The notes: generated from the sequence alone by a model not told the origin. A stretch of 64,000 nt of DNA from Diadema setosum (GCA_033980235.1 CM067072.1:18045047-18109046); one strand, 5' to 3'. Shown: positions 1 to 10,174, numbered from the stretch's first letter. A program made the numbers and translations.

Positions 1-1056
1 CTCATTAATGGTATCCCAGGTCTTTGTCATGTTACTTTTGTTACGATTAAAAAAATTGCAATAATACAATCTCTTTGCATTCTTAATAACTGTCACCAAA
101 GTGTTTCGATACCTTTTATACTTGTTTCCGTATTCATCACTAAAATTTGATGACCTGTAGTTTTTGTATAAGTTGTGCTTCTTCTTGATGGATTTAAGAA
201 TCGCTGATGAGATCCAAGATTTCTTTGGGCTGTTCTTTTTCTGGGATACATTATATTCTATTGTAGGTGCATGCTTTATAATATCACATATTTTCTCAAA
301 CATATCATGAAAAACTTTATAAGCTGTGTTTACATTTTCATATCTAGATACATGTGCCCAATCAATTTTCTCTAGATCCTCGTGAAATGACTGGACATTA
401 AATGACTTGTAGGATCGGGCAAATTTCCGCACAAAAGCATTCGTATCTTTATTCCCGTTTTCGAAAATGACAAAAATTGGAAAATGATCTGACACATCTG
501 TCTCAATGACACCTGAATGAATTGTATGACTATACACATTAGTATAAATATGATCAATAACAGACGACGTAGAATCTGTCACCCTTGTGGGTGACGAGAT
601 AATCTGTTACACTCCTGTACTCTCTACCATACTCAGATAATCATATACCTTTTGATTATTCGTTTGAGATATATCTATATTGAAATCACCAAGAAGTACA
701 ATGCCTGTTTTTGCAACCTTAAGCTCCTCTAAAACATTAAGCATGCTATTTCGAAATTGTTCAACATCAGTATTTGGTTTTCTATTAATTATTCCTATCA
801 CAGTTTTATCAAAACAATTCTGATTTATCCTCAACCAAAGACTTTCCGTGTGTTGAACATGATAATTAAGTGTAACATAGTTCAGCGTCTTATGAATATA
901 AGCTCCTACGCCTCCACCCCTCTCCTTTCCCTGGCGACAATTGACCTCCAAAACATAATCCGGTAATGGTAATGTGTTAACATCACATGTACTAACGTTC
1001 CAAACTTCAGAAAGTGCAATAATATCAAATTTGAATTTAAGGCTGTGATCATACAA
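1..1056 (-). pseudogene. Non-LTR retrotransposon, APE endonuclease part of the polyprotein (partial, broken)
   Basis: Read on the minus strand, this is the apurinic-like endonuclease domain that nicks target DNA in APE-type non-LTR retrotransposons, followed by the linker toward the reverse transcriptase. Seen: FDIIALSEVW with its acidic residue (residues 10-19 of the 149-residue open part ending at 607), GGGVGAYI, ESLWLRI, a decayed YRPPN-type motif (NRKPN), and GDFNID (residues 123-128). A TAA at 607-609 interrupts the frame. The same frame then continues to base 1 with IDHIYTN, SDHFPI (SDH at 484-492) and a Lys/Arg-rich linker ending at KTWDTIN. The catalytic fold is therefore present but has one in-frame stop. 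The extreme N-terminal Asn motif is missing or frame-shifted above 1056. The reverse transcriptase must lie beyond the left edge. The clade is not resolved; Jockey/CR1-like is a guess. Confidence 0.85.
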
Positions 1057-1663
1057 CGATTCAACGATTCAACAATTTTCCTTCTTCTAGATCTTCTGGT
1101 GTATAAAAGCTCTTTTTGAGGAGAGACAGTATGCCATGAAAGATTCAAAGCTTAAAAAAGAAAAAAATATTCACACAAATATCACATAAGAAGCTCATTC
1201 TTACAAAGGTTGAACCAAATTAAAAGTCAATTGCTTATAGAGGGACGTACATGAGTAATGACAACATAATGAACTTAAGATAGGAGGGAGTGGCTTGGGA
1301 TTAAAATACTCAGATGAGGTCTCGAAAATGACTGGTGTGCAACGTTTGGGTGGCATGTACAGATCACCCAGTTATTCGCGAGACAAAATCCAGAGCAATC
1401 TGTACTCGCCACCCCTCAAAAAGAGAAAAGAAAAATGATGTCATTCTGTAACAAAAAACATTGAATAATTGCAATCTAATGTAGGAAGATATGTTTATAC
1501 AGATGAAGAGTTTGATTGCAAAACGAGTTAAGCGCCATCTTTAAACATTTTGAACTACCTGAAAGAGCAGCATGAAACCATGATGACATAATCTCTGTTT
1601 TATTGACAGGAATGGAGTTAACTTGTTTTGCGATGAAACTCTTCATATATTTAGATTATACGA
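1057..1663. other. Retrotransposon 5' remnant and unassigned noncoding sequence
   Basis: About 90 bases beside the endonuclease frame (1057-1148) still read in another minus-strand frame as likely retrotransposon 5' sequence, joined by a probable frameshift near the repeated words CAACGATTCAACGATT. The rest, to 1663, is AT-rich and holds nothing I recognise. Confidence 0.4.
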
Positions 1664-1859
1664 CACTACGGCTGGGCCACTAAAATAAAATCTTTAAATC
1701 AGAAATTTTGGTGGCCCGATAAAGAAATGTAGTGGCCCGAAACAAACGGAAACATAACAATCCATTTTGAATCTTAGTCGGGCCAACAAAAGATAATCTT
1801 TTTCTTTAATTTAATGACCCTACAACAATTTTTAGTGGCCCCGGGCCACCAGCCTAGTG
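1664..1859. mobile_element. Small CACTA-ended MITE
   Basis: The left end reads CACTACGGCTGGGCCACT and the right end, reverse-complemented, reads CACTAGGCTGGTGGCCC, so both termini start with CACTA and share the following bases. The interior repeats the word GTGGCCCGA. Flanking 3-mers are CGA and CTA, two of three matching, which fits a decayed 3-bp target duplication. CACTA termini are the hallmark of the EnSpm/CACTA superfamily. There is no coding capacity, so it would be non-autonomous. A related GTGGCCCGAA word occurs near 37240. The assignment is tentative because the termini are short. Confidence 0.45.
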
Positions 1860-2049
1860 CTAATGTCCAGCCCTGCAATGCCAGAGAGACTCGTTCTGAA
1901 TGTTCTGCTATACCATCAACACGTCTCCGAAGACAACGGAGTCTGCGGTATGTGCCCTTTGGACGTCCACAATGTAATAAGTGCATTATTCGTATTCATT
2001 GTTTTGCAATCTTTACCAGTCATGCAAGTCTTCTCTGAGGTTCTACATT

Positions 2050-2735
2050 TAGTCCAGTAGAATCATTTCAGACCCGGAAAAGTTTTTAAGTACAATGTTT
2101 TTTTTGTTGATTCGTGTTCTAGAAGGGTATTGAAGTAAATTCAGCTTGGTTGCCACCTTGACAACCTTGGGCAACTTTTTATATTAGCCTTATTAGCATA
2201 ATAAGCTAATTAGCATAAATATAACATATAAAATGTTGCCATTTCTTATTCAGGAATGCTAAAAACGTGTGTAATGTGTGGTTTCTAGGGTTTTCTATGC
2301 CGAGAAACCCATTTATGACACCAGTTTGTATTTTTAAATCATGCAAGTGTCTTAAAATACATATTATTAGCATAATAAGCTAATTTGCATAGGTAAACAG
2401 GTAAATAGATTGTACAAAACATGTACATGGATGGGAAAGTTGTTATGTACAAGGGTTTTTGTTTGTTCGTGTTTAAGATGGACATTGAAGTTAATTCATC
2501 TGGGTTCACTACCTTGGCAACATCGTGAAGGTACCTTAACCAGCATAATTTGCATAATCAGCTGATTAACATAATGTGTCATCTGCAGCTAAAGTTAACG
2601 CAGTAAGGCTAACGTAGTCTTTTCACGGGTTTTCTACGACGAGAAATGTAATTATGTCATTGTATTTCTTCTTGTCTTTCTTATAGTAGTACAAATGTTT
2701 TAAATCATGTAAAGAGCATAATTAGTATGGATGAC
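2050..2735 (+). repeat. Left terminal inverted repeat of the Academ-like element
   Basis: This pairs with about 10175-10845 in inverted orientation, with many substitutions and small indels. Landmarks found in both copies include the word GTTGATTCGTGTTCTAG, a GGTTGCC...GGCAACC palindrome (2148-2166 here, 10717-10735 on the right), and clustered TTAGCATAATAAGCTAATT words (2192-2216 here). It consists of two related modules of roughly 350 bases (near 2100-2400 and 2450-2735), each starting with a GTTNGTTCGTGTT-type word followed by the palindrome and GCTAATTAGC-like sites. Such spaced palindromes are typical of transposase binding sites, which is inference here. Confidence 0.75.
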
Positions 2736-3548
2736 GTCACGAGACCGACACCCACGAGTCATATCAGCCTACGAGTTACACAGCCCATGAATTCAACACT
2801 AAGCCAATAAAGCCCACGTACGAGACCGACACAGTAAACCCCGTGTTGTATCTGTCGAACTCGTGGGCTGTTTTTATCTAGTGAAAAAAAAAAATCCGAA
2901 TCTTACGCTAAACCAAATGCATTTGAGAGCCTCAAATTCTTTCGTGACTTTTCTCAAGAAAGAAAAAAAAAAACACACACACACACACACAAAATCCGAC
3001 TAATAAATCTCTTCTGATTCAGAATTCAGAGGGTTTCAGGTCGAACTAGTCAATTTGCCTGAAAACGGAATAATCGGTTGAAATTATTTATTCTAAAGTG
3101 AAATTGATGCAAAACCAAATGTCATAGGTGTCCTTTCATTGGACGGTATTGTTGAGTTTACTTAGTAATAGAAAGGCTCATTAAGTATAGTCTAGGTTCA
3201 TGCACAGTACTTATGCCTAGTCCGGTCTATAGTTTATAGGCTAGATGCGGTGTGTAAATTCTGGTTTAGTGATTACCAAACTACCCTTGGTTGATACATA
3301 CACTTGTTGAGTCTTAATTTATAGCTCAACGTCAATTGTCTATTTTGATTTGCCTGATATAGGCATAATATAAATTGGCAATCCTGCAATTTATTGCCTA
3401 GTAACAGAATTCACTTGGAGAGTTTCACACGCAAGCACAGTTTCTCACATTACATTCTAAAGTCTTGTCTGGGGAGAAGACACAGGAACATTGATCTCTC
3501 TTTGTATGCCAGAAGTGAAGGACTCTACTGTACCACGTCGCTGTAAAG
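2736..3548. other. Internal 5' noncoding region of the transposon
   Basis: This lies between the left inverted repeat and the coding region. It contains two copies of CGAGACCGACAC (near 2740 and 2822), a loose inverted pair CACAGCCCATGAATTC / GAACTCGTGGGCTG (about 2778-2870), and a short A-run plus (CA)n tract near 2965-2993. It probably holds the promoter and 5' untranslated sequence, but no TATA box or initiator can be called with confidence. Confidence 0.35.
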
Positions 3549-3888
3549 AGGTAAGGAAATACTTAAAATTAATCAATGAAAACTGTAGGATTGGTTTGGT
3601 TTGAGTGTTTTCCCCCATCTTGTAATAACAAATTATTACTTGTCTCAGTTTGATCATAGTAAGCATCAAATTTGTTGTTACCTGTGACATTTATGTTTGC
3701 TATTTTGTTTTACTCTTGATTTCAAGCACTTTATGTCTCATCTTGTCTTGATTTTGTTCTACGTCAATCAAGCATTGATTTAATAAATTTCTTGAAGGAA
3801 TGTAATGATCTCAAATGTGCAGTGAATGTTAGTTTTGGATGTGTAAAGCAGGATTTCTAATTGATTAACTGTAATTCATCTCGCAGAA
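3549..3888 (+). other. Possible 5' UTR intron of the transposase gene
   Basis: A good donor consensus, AAAGAG/GTAAGG, lies at about 3549. A pyrimidine-containing acceptor, CATCTCGCAG, ends about four bases before the ATG at 3891. Splicing would join an untranslated exon to AAACATGG, a good start context. This is a sequence-only inference, and the region could simply be transcribed leader. Confidence 0.35.
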
Positions 3889-3890
3889 AC

Positions 3891-6251
3891 ATGGCACAGC
3901 CCATGTTGACCTGTGTTCTAGGCAAAGTCTGCAACACAACAGGACCGACAAAGATATTCAAAGCCATTGGAATCAACAAATTAATAAAAAGTGCAGAAGA
4001 GCGAGGACATGAAGAAATTCGACGAAAGGTAATTGAGAACTCTGTGTCTGGCTCAATTAGTGTGCATCAGTCATGTTATTGCACATACACATCGAAAGAC
4101 AAGATTGCCAGAGTACTGAAAAGGAGATCTGACAACGATGGCAGTACATCTTCACCTCGAAAAACACGGAACACAGCTCAATATCTCAGGGGTCCTGACT
4201 CAAGTAAGAAGTTCAATTTCAAAACATCATGTATATTCTGTGGACAGGATTGGCTTCCACTTGACCCAAAACATCCAGAACGATGGGACCGTGTTGTTAA
4301 ATGCATGACGAACGAACGTCCCGATGCACCATCTTTCCAGCAAGCTATGCTGGAAATTGCTGATCAAAGAAATGATGATGTTGCACGAAGGTTGAAATAT
4401 CACCTGAGAAACGTCATTGATTTGCCAGCTGCAGATGCACAGTACCATAAGCGCTGCTATGATCATTTCATGTATGTACCAGCTCATTCGAAGTTATCTA
4501 CTGTGTCTGAAGATGTTTATGAAGATGCCCTGACTGAGGTAATGATTCATATGCATAATGACAAATTGCGACTTTGGAACTCTATTGAGCTCCACGAACT
4601 GTATGCCCAACGTGGTGGTGATCTTGGTCGCAAGGCAATGTTGTCAAATCTCATGACTTGTCTGGGAAACGACGGAGTTATCATACGCATTGATGGTTGT
4701 GCTTCAGTCATTGGATTTAGAGAGACTGTTGGAAAAACGCTGAAGATGGTGAAAGCAGATGACAGTGATCGAGTTGATGATGTGGTGAGACAGGTACGTT
4801 CAGAGGCCAGGGATGTTGAATACAATAGTGCGAACTATGATCTGTCTGTATTTACCAAAGCCAAAACCATTGACAGTACAAGCCCAACACTGCTCAAGCT
4901 TGTGGCAGAATTGGTATCAAATGGAAAAGTGACAAAGAAAGCAGTTAGTTTGAGTCAAGCCATCCAGAGCCACGTAACCGCAACCAGAAATCAGACTACA
5001 TTAGGACTTGCTGTCAAGCTGCACCATCGTCACGGTAGCTCCGATCTCATTCGACTTCTGCATGATCATGGATTTGTAGCATCATATGATGAGGTCCGAT
5101 GCTTCCGGAAATCAGCAGCTAAAATGATGGGAGATGATGTCAATGCACTTCATCAATTCATGGGTCTTGATCGGAGTGTTGGTTTAATCTTTGGGTGGTT
5201 TGATAACCTAGATCTCCAAGTCTGCACTCCAAATGGACAACGAAACACACATGCCATGGTCAACGAGTTTCAACAGTCACATCCTGCAGGTATATTGCAC
5301 ATAGGTCGTGCTCGCCCTGGAGAGAGCAAACTGGTCATCCCCCGCCTGAGTATCTCTGCGAGGAAGCAAGAAATCTCTTCTGGAAGCCTACCGCTGCAGC
5401 ACCACAATGGACCCACGAAAGTTCTACCTCCAGCTTCGCCAAAGAACACTGGAATCCCGTACACGGAAGTGAAAGCCCGCATGAAGAGCTTCGACATTGC
5501 CCATGAGAAGGATGTCAAATGGCTTAATCAGATCTACAGTGACGAGCAACCAGGTATGGAGTGGAGTGGCTTTAACACTAAGATCACTCGCACGTCTGAA
5601 GCTGAAGAGAAACCGGCAAGTACTTACCTCTTTGGTCCTGTTGTCGATGCTCCACCATCACACCCAGATACTGTGCTGACAAGCATGTGTTACATGCAGA
5701 AGTCAATGAGAAATCTTGGGATGAAGTATACGCATTTGTCTCCGGACATGCAGCTTTTCATGGTTGCATCACAGATCAAATGGAATAACATGGAGCAATT
5801 CAAAGACGTCATTCTTCGACCAGGCGTTATGCACATCATCACGTCGGCATGCGGTGCCATCGGAAAGCTGAACAAGGGCTCAGGTGTTGAAGTGCTCATT
5901 TCTGCATCGTTTGGGGGTCTTGCAGGGATCCTGAACGGCAAAAGTTGGGTACGTGCGATGAGGGCTTTCCGAATGACCTGCGAAGCGATTCTTTCAGATT
6001 TCTTTTCCACGGGTGTGAAAACTGTGGAGGAGCTTCAAGACTACCTGGAGAGATCAGCATCGCATCCGACTGGTAGGCATTGGGTAGACAATTCATCAGA
6101 CCAACACTCCTCGTCCACCACCTCCTACGTGCAGAGCGAGAGGGAGACTTTGTTTTGCAGTTGGCGGCGATCGAGTACCTCTTGCCATACTTCTTTGCCT
6201 CAGGTCACTTTCACTATGCCCGATATCTCACACAATATATCCAAGAAGTGA
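3891..6251 (+). pseudogene. Academ-like transposase, N-terminal and DDE core segment
   Basis: This is the first and longest open segment, open from 3861; I prefer the ATG at 3891 (MAQP) because it follows a likely splice acceptor and has a good context. Numbering from the 3861 ATG, there are two similar putative zinc modules: C18...C24...H69-x2-C72-x-C74 and C124-x2-C127...H196-x2-C199. The transposase core follows. FDNLD with D448 (codon at 5202) is a likely first catalytic Asp. SPDMQ with D629 (5745) is a likely second. GVMH with H658 and a conserved GAIGKLNKGSG/GKSWVRAMRA block come after. The true frame is lost near 6090-6100, so the last ~50 residues before the stop at 6251 are out of frame. 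Catalytic roles are inferred from pattern and spacing, not alignment. Confidence 0.75.
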
Positions 6252-6886
6252 ACCATCTGATGCCGGCTGAAGCCAAAGCAGAACTGACTTCTGATGCATT
6301 CGTTTGCAGACACCGAGCGGGAGTATGGAACTCAGTTTCCTCAGATCAATTCGGAGAGCAGACTGCAGTGCGCATTGGCAAGGGTGGACTGAAAGGTGTA
6401 ACTCTCTCACAAGAACAAGTGAAAGAATGGATCGACTCCTTTCCCATCACAGCATACATGTCGGATACATTCGACCACATCTTCCCGGAAAGCCCAAAAC
6501 AGAAGAGTGAGGATGAAAGGGGATTGAAGCATAAGGAAGAGAGCATTTCTAGGAGAAAGACTGACGCAGAAGATCGGGAAGCAATGAGACGAGAGCTTGC
6601 TAAGCATTCCCATCCCCTCAATGACGCTAGCGACAGCTTATACAACATTGTGACAGGACAAATTGCCTCACCTGAGATCAATGTTGAAGAAGCACTTGGC
6701 ATTGGCAGACAGATGATGGCCAAATTCGTCTCAAATCTACCTGAAAAATTTCACGACAGTCTAAGCAAGTCCTGTCAAGACCATGGAGATGATGAAGAAA
6801 GGAATCAAAGTTGGTCACTCTACTGTGTACGACACGGAAACAATCTTTCTGAGGTTGATCGCGCTGGTGCAAACAAGGCACATTGA
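6080..6886 (+). pseudogene. Academ-like transposase, C-terminal DDE segment (frame-shifted continuation)
   Basis: This continues the preceding segment after a single-base frameshift near 6090-6100: WVDN on one side flows naturally into FIRPTLLVHHLLRAEREGDF on the other. It carries the family-typical blocks LPYFFASGHFHYARYL, VCRHRAGVWNSVSSDQ and GEQTAVRIGKGGLKG. The Glu of GEQT (codon 6356-6358) is my candidate for the third catalytic acidic residue, about 204 codons after D629. A Lys/Arg/Glu-rich, probably helical stretch follows (about 6500-6620). The natural frame leaves this reading near 6770, so the last ~35 codons before the stop at 6886 are out of frame. Confidence 0.72.
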
Positions 6887-7217
6887 ACTTGCTCCAGTAT
6901 TTGAATTTGAACTGTGCGCTGTTCCACCTTCCTTGATTGATGAGTTTGGATGCCTCCGAAAGGGAACCAAATCAACACTTGTCCACAAACTAAGAGTACC
7001 AGAGAGTAAAACTTCTCATGCTGATGTGGTGGTCATTGACGCACAGCAGCTACTATATCATGTCGTGTGGCCAGCAGGCGGAAACGTCTCTGAACTTGCA
7101 ACATCCATGAAGAAGAGAATTGACAAGTAGAGAGACTCCAAAAACCTCCTTGTGTTTGACAAATATGAAGATCTTTCCCCGAAGGATCAAGAGAGAATCC
7201 GTCGTGGTGTCCATTGA
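6774..7217 (+). pseudogene. XPG/FEN1-like nuclease, N-terminal half (stop and frameshift inside)
   Basis: The frame resumes near 6774 and runs through FELCAVPPSLIDEFG, then VIDAQQLLYHVVWP, which I read as the first metal-binding Asp region of a PIN/XPG fold. After an in-frame TAG at 7128-7130, NLLVFDKYEDLSPKDQERIRR follows in the same frame. That pattern matches the XPG N-region theme VFDG-x-P-x-K-x-x-E/R-RR. The frame is lost again at about 7205-7217. In the FEN1 family these Asp residues bind the Mg ions that cleave branched DNA, so a role in processing transposition or flap intermediates is plausible but inferred. Confidence 0.65.
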
Positions 7218-7815
7218 CTACAACCTCACTCATCAGGCAGAACTACCATGCCGAGAAGCGATCATGAAGAGTAAGAACAACAAGAGGCAACTTTCTGCAC
7301 TCCTCTCAACATATGACTATGGAGAGCAAACAATTACTGACAGTCAGAATGATAGCCTCTATGGACACGAGGAAGCAGATGTCACAATAGTATCGTATGT
7401 ACTTCAAGCCGCAAGTGATGGCCACAGAGTCATCAGAGTTCTCAGCGATGACACTGACATCTTTGTATCATTGGTGTATTGGGTATACAAGGCAGACATT
7501 ACCTCAGCAGTTCAGATGGAGAACTGGCGTGGGGAGGTTTTGTCAGTGAATGCTACATGCGAGAAGCTTGGATCGAAGAGTCTCCAACTACTTGGAATGC
7601 ACTTCCTCACAGGATCTGACACCACCTCATATCTCTACGGAAAAGGCAAGCCTTCAGCCCTGAAAACCCTGCTGAATGGAGATTTTGAGGGACTCGACAC
7701 TGCGATAGATGAACTTGGAGCCAGTAACTTTGACGTGATAGCAGCCGGAGAAGCTTTCTTCTGCGCATTGTATGGTTTTCCTGTAGGTACATCTATGGCA
7801 GAAGTACAGTACTAG
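7205..7815 (+). pseudogene. XPG/FEN1-like nuclease, I-region segment
   Basis: The open reading begins at 7120 but joins the natural protein only after about 7205 (DYNLTHQAELPCREAI). It contains HEEADVTIVSYVL (codons near 7366-7404), equivalent to the E-A-E/D helix of XPG nucleases. RVLSDDTDIFVSLVYW has its Asp pair at 7450 and 7456. LTGSDTTSYLYGKGK has its Asp at 7618 and a Gly-Lys-rich turn where FEN1 has its helix-two-turn-helix DNA contact. The order and spacing E/D..D-x-D..G-x-D-T-T are those of the XPG I-region. It ends at an in-frame TAG (7813-7815), beyond which the same frame continues. Confidence 0.68.
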
Positions 7816-8223
7816 TTGTACACACGGAAACGTGGAAAGCCTCTCAAAGTCATGGCTTTGCCGCCAACACAAGCAAACCTCTCCCTGCATATCATGAGGG
7901 CCCATCATGCAACCGTACTAAGCAAAGCAGCAAATCGACCGGAGGCACCTAGACTCGATCTCAGAAGGTTTGGTTGGGAGATCAAAGATGGGATCCCAGC
8001 TCCAGAGATCGCAAAAGGACCAGCAGGACCGAAAGAACTAATTGATGTCATTTCCTGCAATTGCAAGGCTGCAGGAAGAGCATGCAGTACACACAACTGC
8101 AGCTGTCATCGCGAGAGGTTGTCTTGCTCAGTATACTGCAAGTGCGAGTCGGGAGCGAACTGCTACAATCCAAACAAGTCCGAAGATTGCGAAGATTCGC
8201 AAGACGAAGAAGACCTAGAGTGA
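7816..8223 (+). pseudogene. C-terminal CXC (tesmin-like, Cys8-type) zinc cluster of the transposase polyprotein
   Basis: This is in frame with the preceding segment across one TAG, and LYTRKRGKPLKVMALPP flows on naturally, so the stop is a mutation, not a gene boundary; no start codon is needed here. Residues 81-116 of this part form the cysteine cluster C-x-C-x6-C-x4-C-x-C-x6-C-x3-C-x-C-x5-C (codons 8056-8163). This is the pattern of tesmin/TSO1 CXC motifs, which bind zinc and DNA. An acidic tail (SEDCEDSQDEEDLE) ends the protein at TGA 8221-8223. The likely role is target or terminal-repeat DNA recognition. Confidence 0.75.
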
Positions 8224-8337
8224 GCTCAACCTTTACTGCAATGTTTAGATGAGGTTAGATTGAAGAGGCTTATGTAATTGTGTACTTTATCACCTATGTA
8301 TCTGTTGTGCACTGTGAGATTTTAACGTAGATAGATA
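8224..8337. other. Short 3' region of the transposase gene
   Basis: About 110 bases separate the stop codon from the clear start of the foldback arm. The sequence is AT-rich, and faint similarity to the far side (about 9885-9940, inverted) suggests the foldback may begin nearer the stop codon. I saw no clear AATAAA signal. Confidence 0.3.
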
Positions 8338-8795
8338 TGTTTTCCTAGTCAATTTCATACTTTTGTAATTCAAGTTTCTGTTCTGAGCATTCAATTTTAC
8401 GCATTCCACGCTCGCAGCACTGAATCAGCGATCAAATTCAAAATCCATCGTTCGAATCCCTGTCGGAGCATTCACATTCTCAATCGGAGCATTCAAATTC
8501 ATTATCGGAGCATTCGAATTCAAGAGAGGAGCAAGCATTTCAGCAATGAGCATTCAAATTCATCTCAAGCTGGCGACAGAATGTCGCCGGTCATTCAAAT
8601 TCGTTAATAGTCAATCACATTCCAGATAAGTGCATTCAATTTCAGAGAAGTCCTGAATTTAGTTAGGTTGCAGTTGTGTATGTGTGTCTTCACTTAGCTT
8701 TGAACGTATTGGGATATATGGTGAAGATTATTTATTTTTCGGTATATGTCAACCTGTTCATTGTAAATTTGGTATTTGTTTGCATAAGTTAGTGT
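8338..8795 (+). repeat. Left arm of the internal foldback
   Basis: This matches 9205-9885 in inverted orientation, once the MITE at 9562-9803 is removed. Shared blocks include ACGCTCG-CAGCACTGAATCAG, the region around TTTAGTTAG, and ATTGGGATATATGGTGAAG. Bases 8437-8625 contain a ragged array of ~20-bp units with the core GAGCATTCAAATTCATT. Confidence 0.7.
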
Positions 8796-9204
8796 AATCA
8801 TGATTGATAAAGGTTCTGCATTGTTCTGTGTTCATGGTGTATTCTTTGTTTCTCATCTCAACAAATCTTAAATTGTAAGGTCAAATCAGCAGTGCAACCA
8901 AATAACACAAAGGCAATCTAATCATATTCCCTGATGATACTGCGAATGCGGACAACGCCCGAACCCTAACCACGCAATGACAATGCATCAATTTAAAGAC
9001 AAACTGACACAGAATGATTTCACACAGTCCCGCAAAAGCAAACCAGTAAGATAGCAATAAACAACAAACAAGACGTAAACAATATTCATTTTATCAGTTT
9101 AAATGTAGTGGAATCTATTTTTCCCCTAAGGTGTCAATCAGCCTCCCCTATTATGCTCGTCTATATGCCTACAGTGTCTAATGTGCCTGTGTATACCTTC
9201 CCGT
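8796..9204. other. Loop of the internal foldback
   Basis: This is AT-rich sequence between the two inverted arms. I found no reading frame of interest, and neither side matches the other. Confidence 0.45.
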
Positions 9205-9885
9205 GAAGCCCAAGCTCAAAATTTAGAATGAAAAGTTGGATATATACTGCAAAATAAATAATCTTCATCATAAATCCCAATATATTCAGAGCTAAATGAA
9301 AAAGATACACAAAAAAGGCTCCAAACTAACTAAATTCTTTTAAATTGATGGTTGCCTTTTAACGAATTTGAATGACCGACGAGATTCCGTCGCCAGTTTG
9401 AGATGAATTTGAATGCTCATGGCTGAAATGCGTGCTCCTCTCTTAAATTTGAAAGCTCCGATAGTGAATTTGAATGCTCCGATTGTGAATTTGAATGCTC
9501 CGATAATGAATTCGAATGAACGGATTTTGTATTTTATTACTGATTCAGTGCCGCGAGCGTACACTCTTAAAACATCCGAGTCAGAACTGACCCGGAACTG
9601 GGTCCGTTGGGGTCACACACCGTTCCGGGTCAAAAATGACTTGGAATTTGGTCATGAAGACCCGAATGGGGTCACCCTGACCCCATTCATGACTCTGAAT
9701 GGGTCATATCTGACCCCATTCCTTGTCATTTCTGACCCGGAACGGTGTGTGACCCCAACGGACCCAGTTCCGGGTCAGTTCTGACTCGGATGTTTTAAGA
9801 GTGTAGAACGCGTGAAATCGAATGTTGGGAAAAGGAACTTGAATGACATAAGTATGACATTGACCACAAAAACCTATACAAATAT
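9205..9885 (-). repeat. Right arm of the internal foldback, interrupted by a MITE
   Basis: This is the inverted counterpart of 8338-8795, including the same ~20-bp units here read as GAATTTGAATGCTCCGAT (9395-9520). The match runs GCTCG-CGGCACTGAATCAG up to base 9560, breaks for exactly the MITE, and resumes at 9806 with GAACGCGTGAAAT, matching the intact left arm. Confidence 0.7.
9562..9803. mobile_element. Palindromic MITE with TA target duplication
   Basis: This 242-bp foldback starts CACTCTTAAAACATCCGAG and ends with its exact reverse complement. The arms are identical for about the first 75 bases, and the weaker pairing inside is built from repeated GGGTCA/TGACCC words. TA flanks both ends (9560-9561 and 9804-9805). 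The intact left arm of the host foldback supplies an approximate empty site. TA duplication suggests mobilisation by a Tc1/mariner-type transposase. A predicted 123-residue frame across it is an artefact of the palindrome. Confidence 0.85.
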
Positions 9886-10174
9886 GAAATTCTCAAACTT
9901 TTTTCGCAAATATCCAAATACTTTATCCTGAAAGGATGCAGGAAAAAGAAAAGATAACACCTTTCTTAAATCTCTTACAGTTGACGTCAAACCATTTAGT
10001 CTGTCTTTCTAGATGAACATGAGCAATTGTGTCCATATATAGGCCTAAATGTATGAAAGCAAAATAGCTCAGATATTGCCAGGTTGCCAAGATGACATCA
10101 AAGCTATCCATCTTAAACACGAAAAAGAATTGTTGTAAAATGTATTCCAATACTTGTACATGGAATCGTCCACA

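Noticed and set aside
4227..6010. Several minus-strand frames of 82-106 residues
   Set aside because: Shadows of the transposase coding region, with no motifs of their own.
9413..9784. A 123-residue plus-strand frame over the MITE and foldback arm
   Set aside because: It is built from the repeated GAATTTGAATGCTCC units and the palindrome. Both are noncoding repeats, and the frame changes character exactly at the MITE border.
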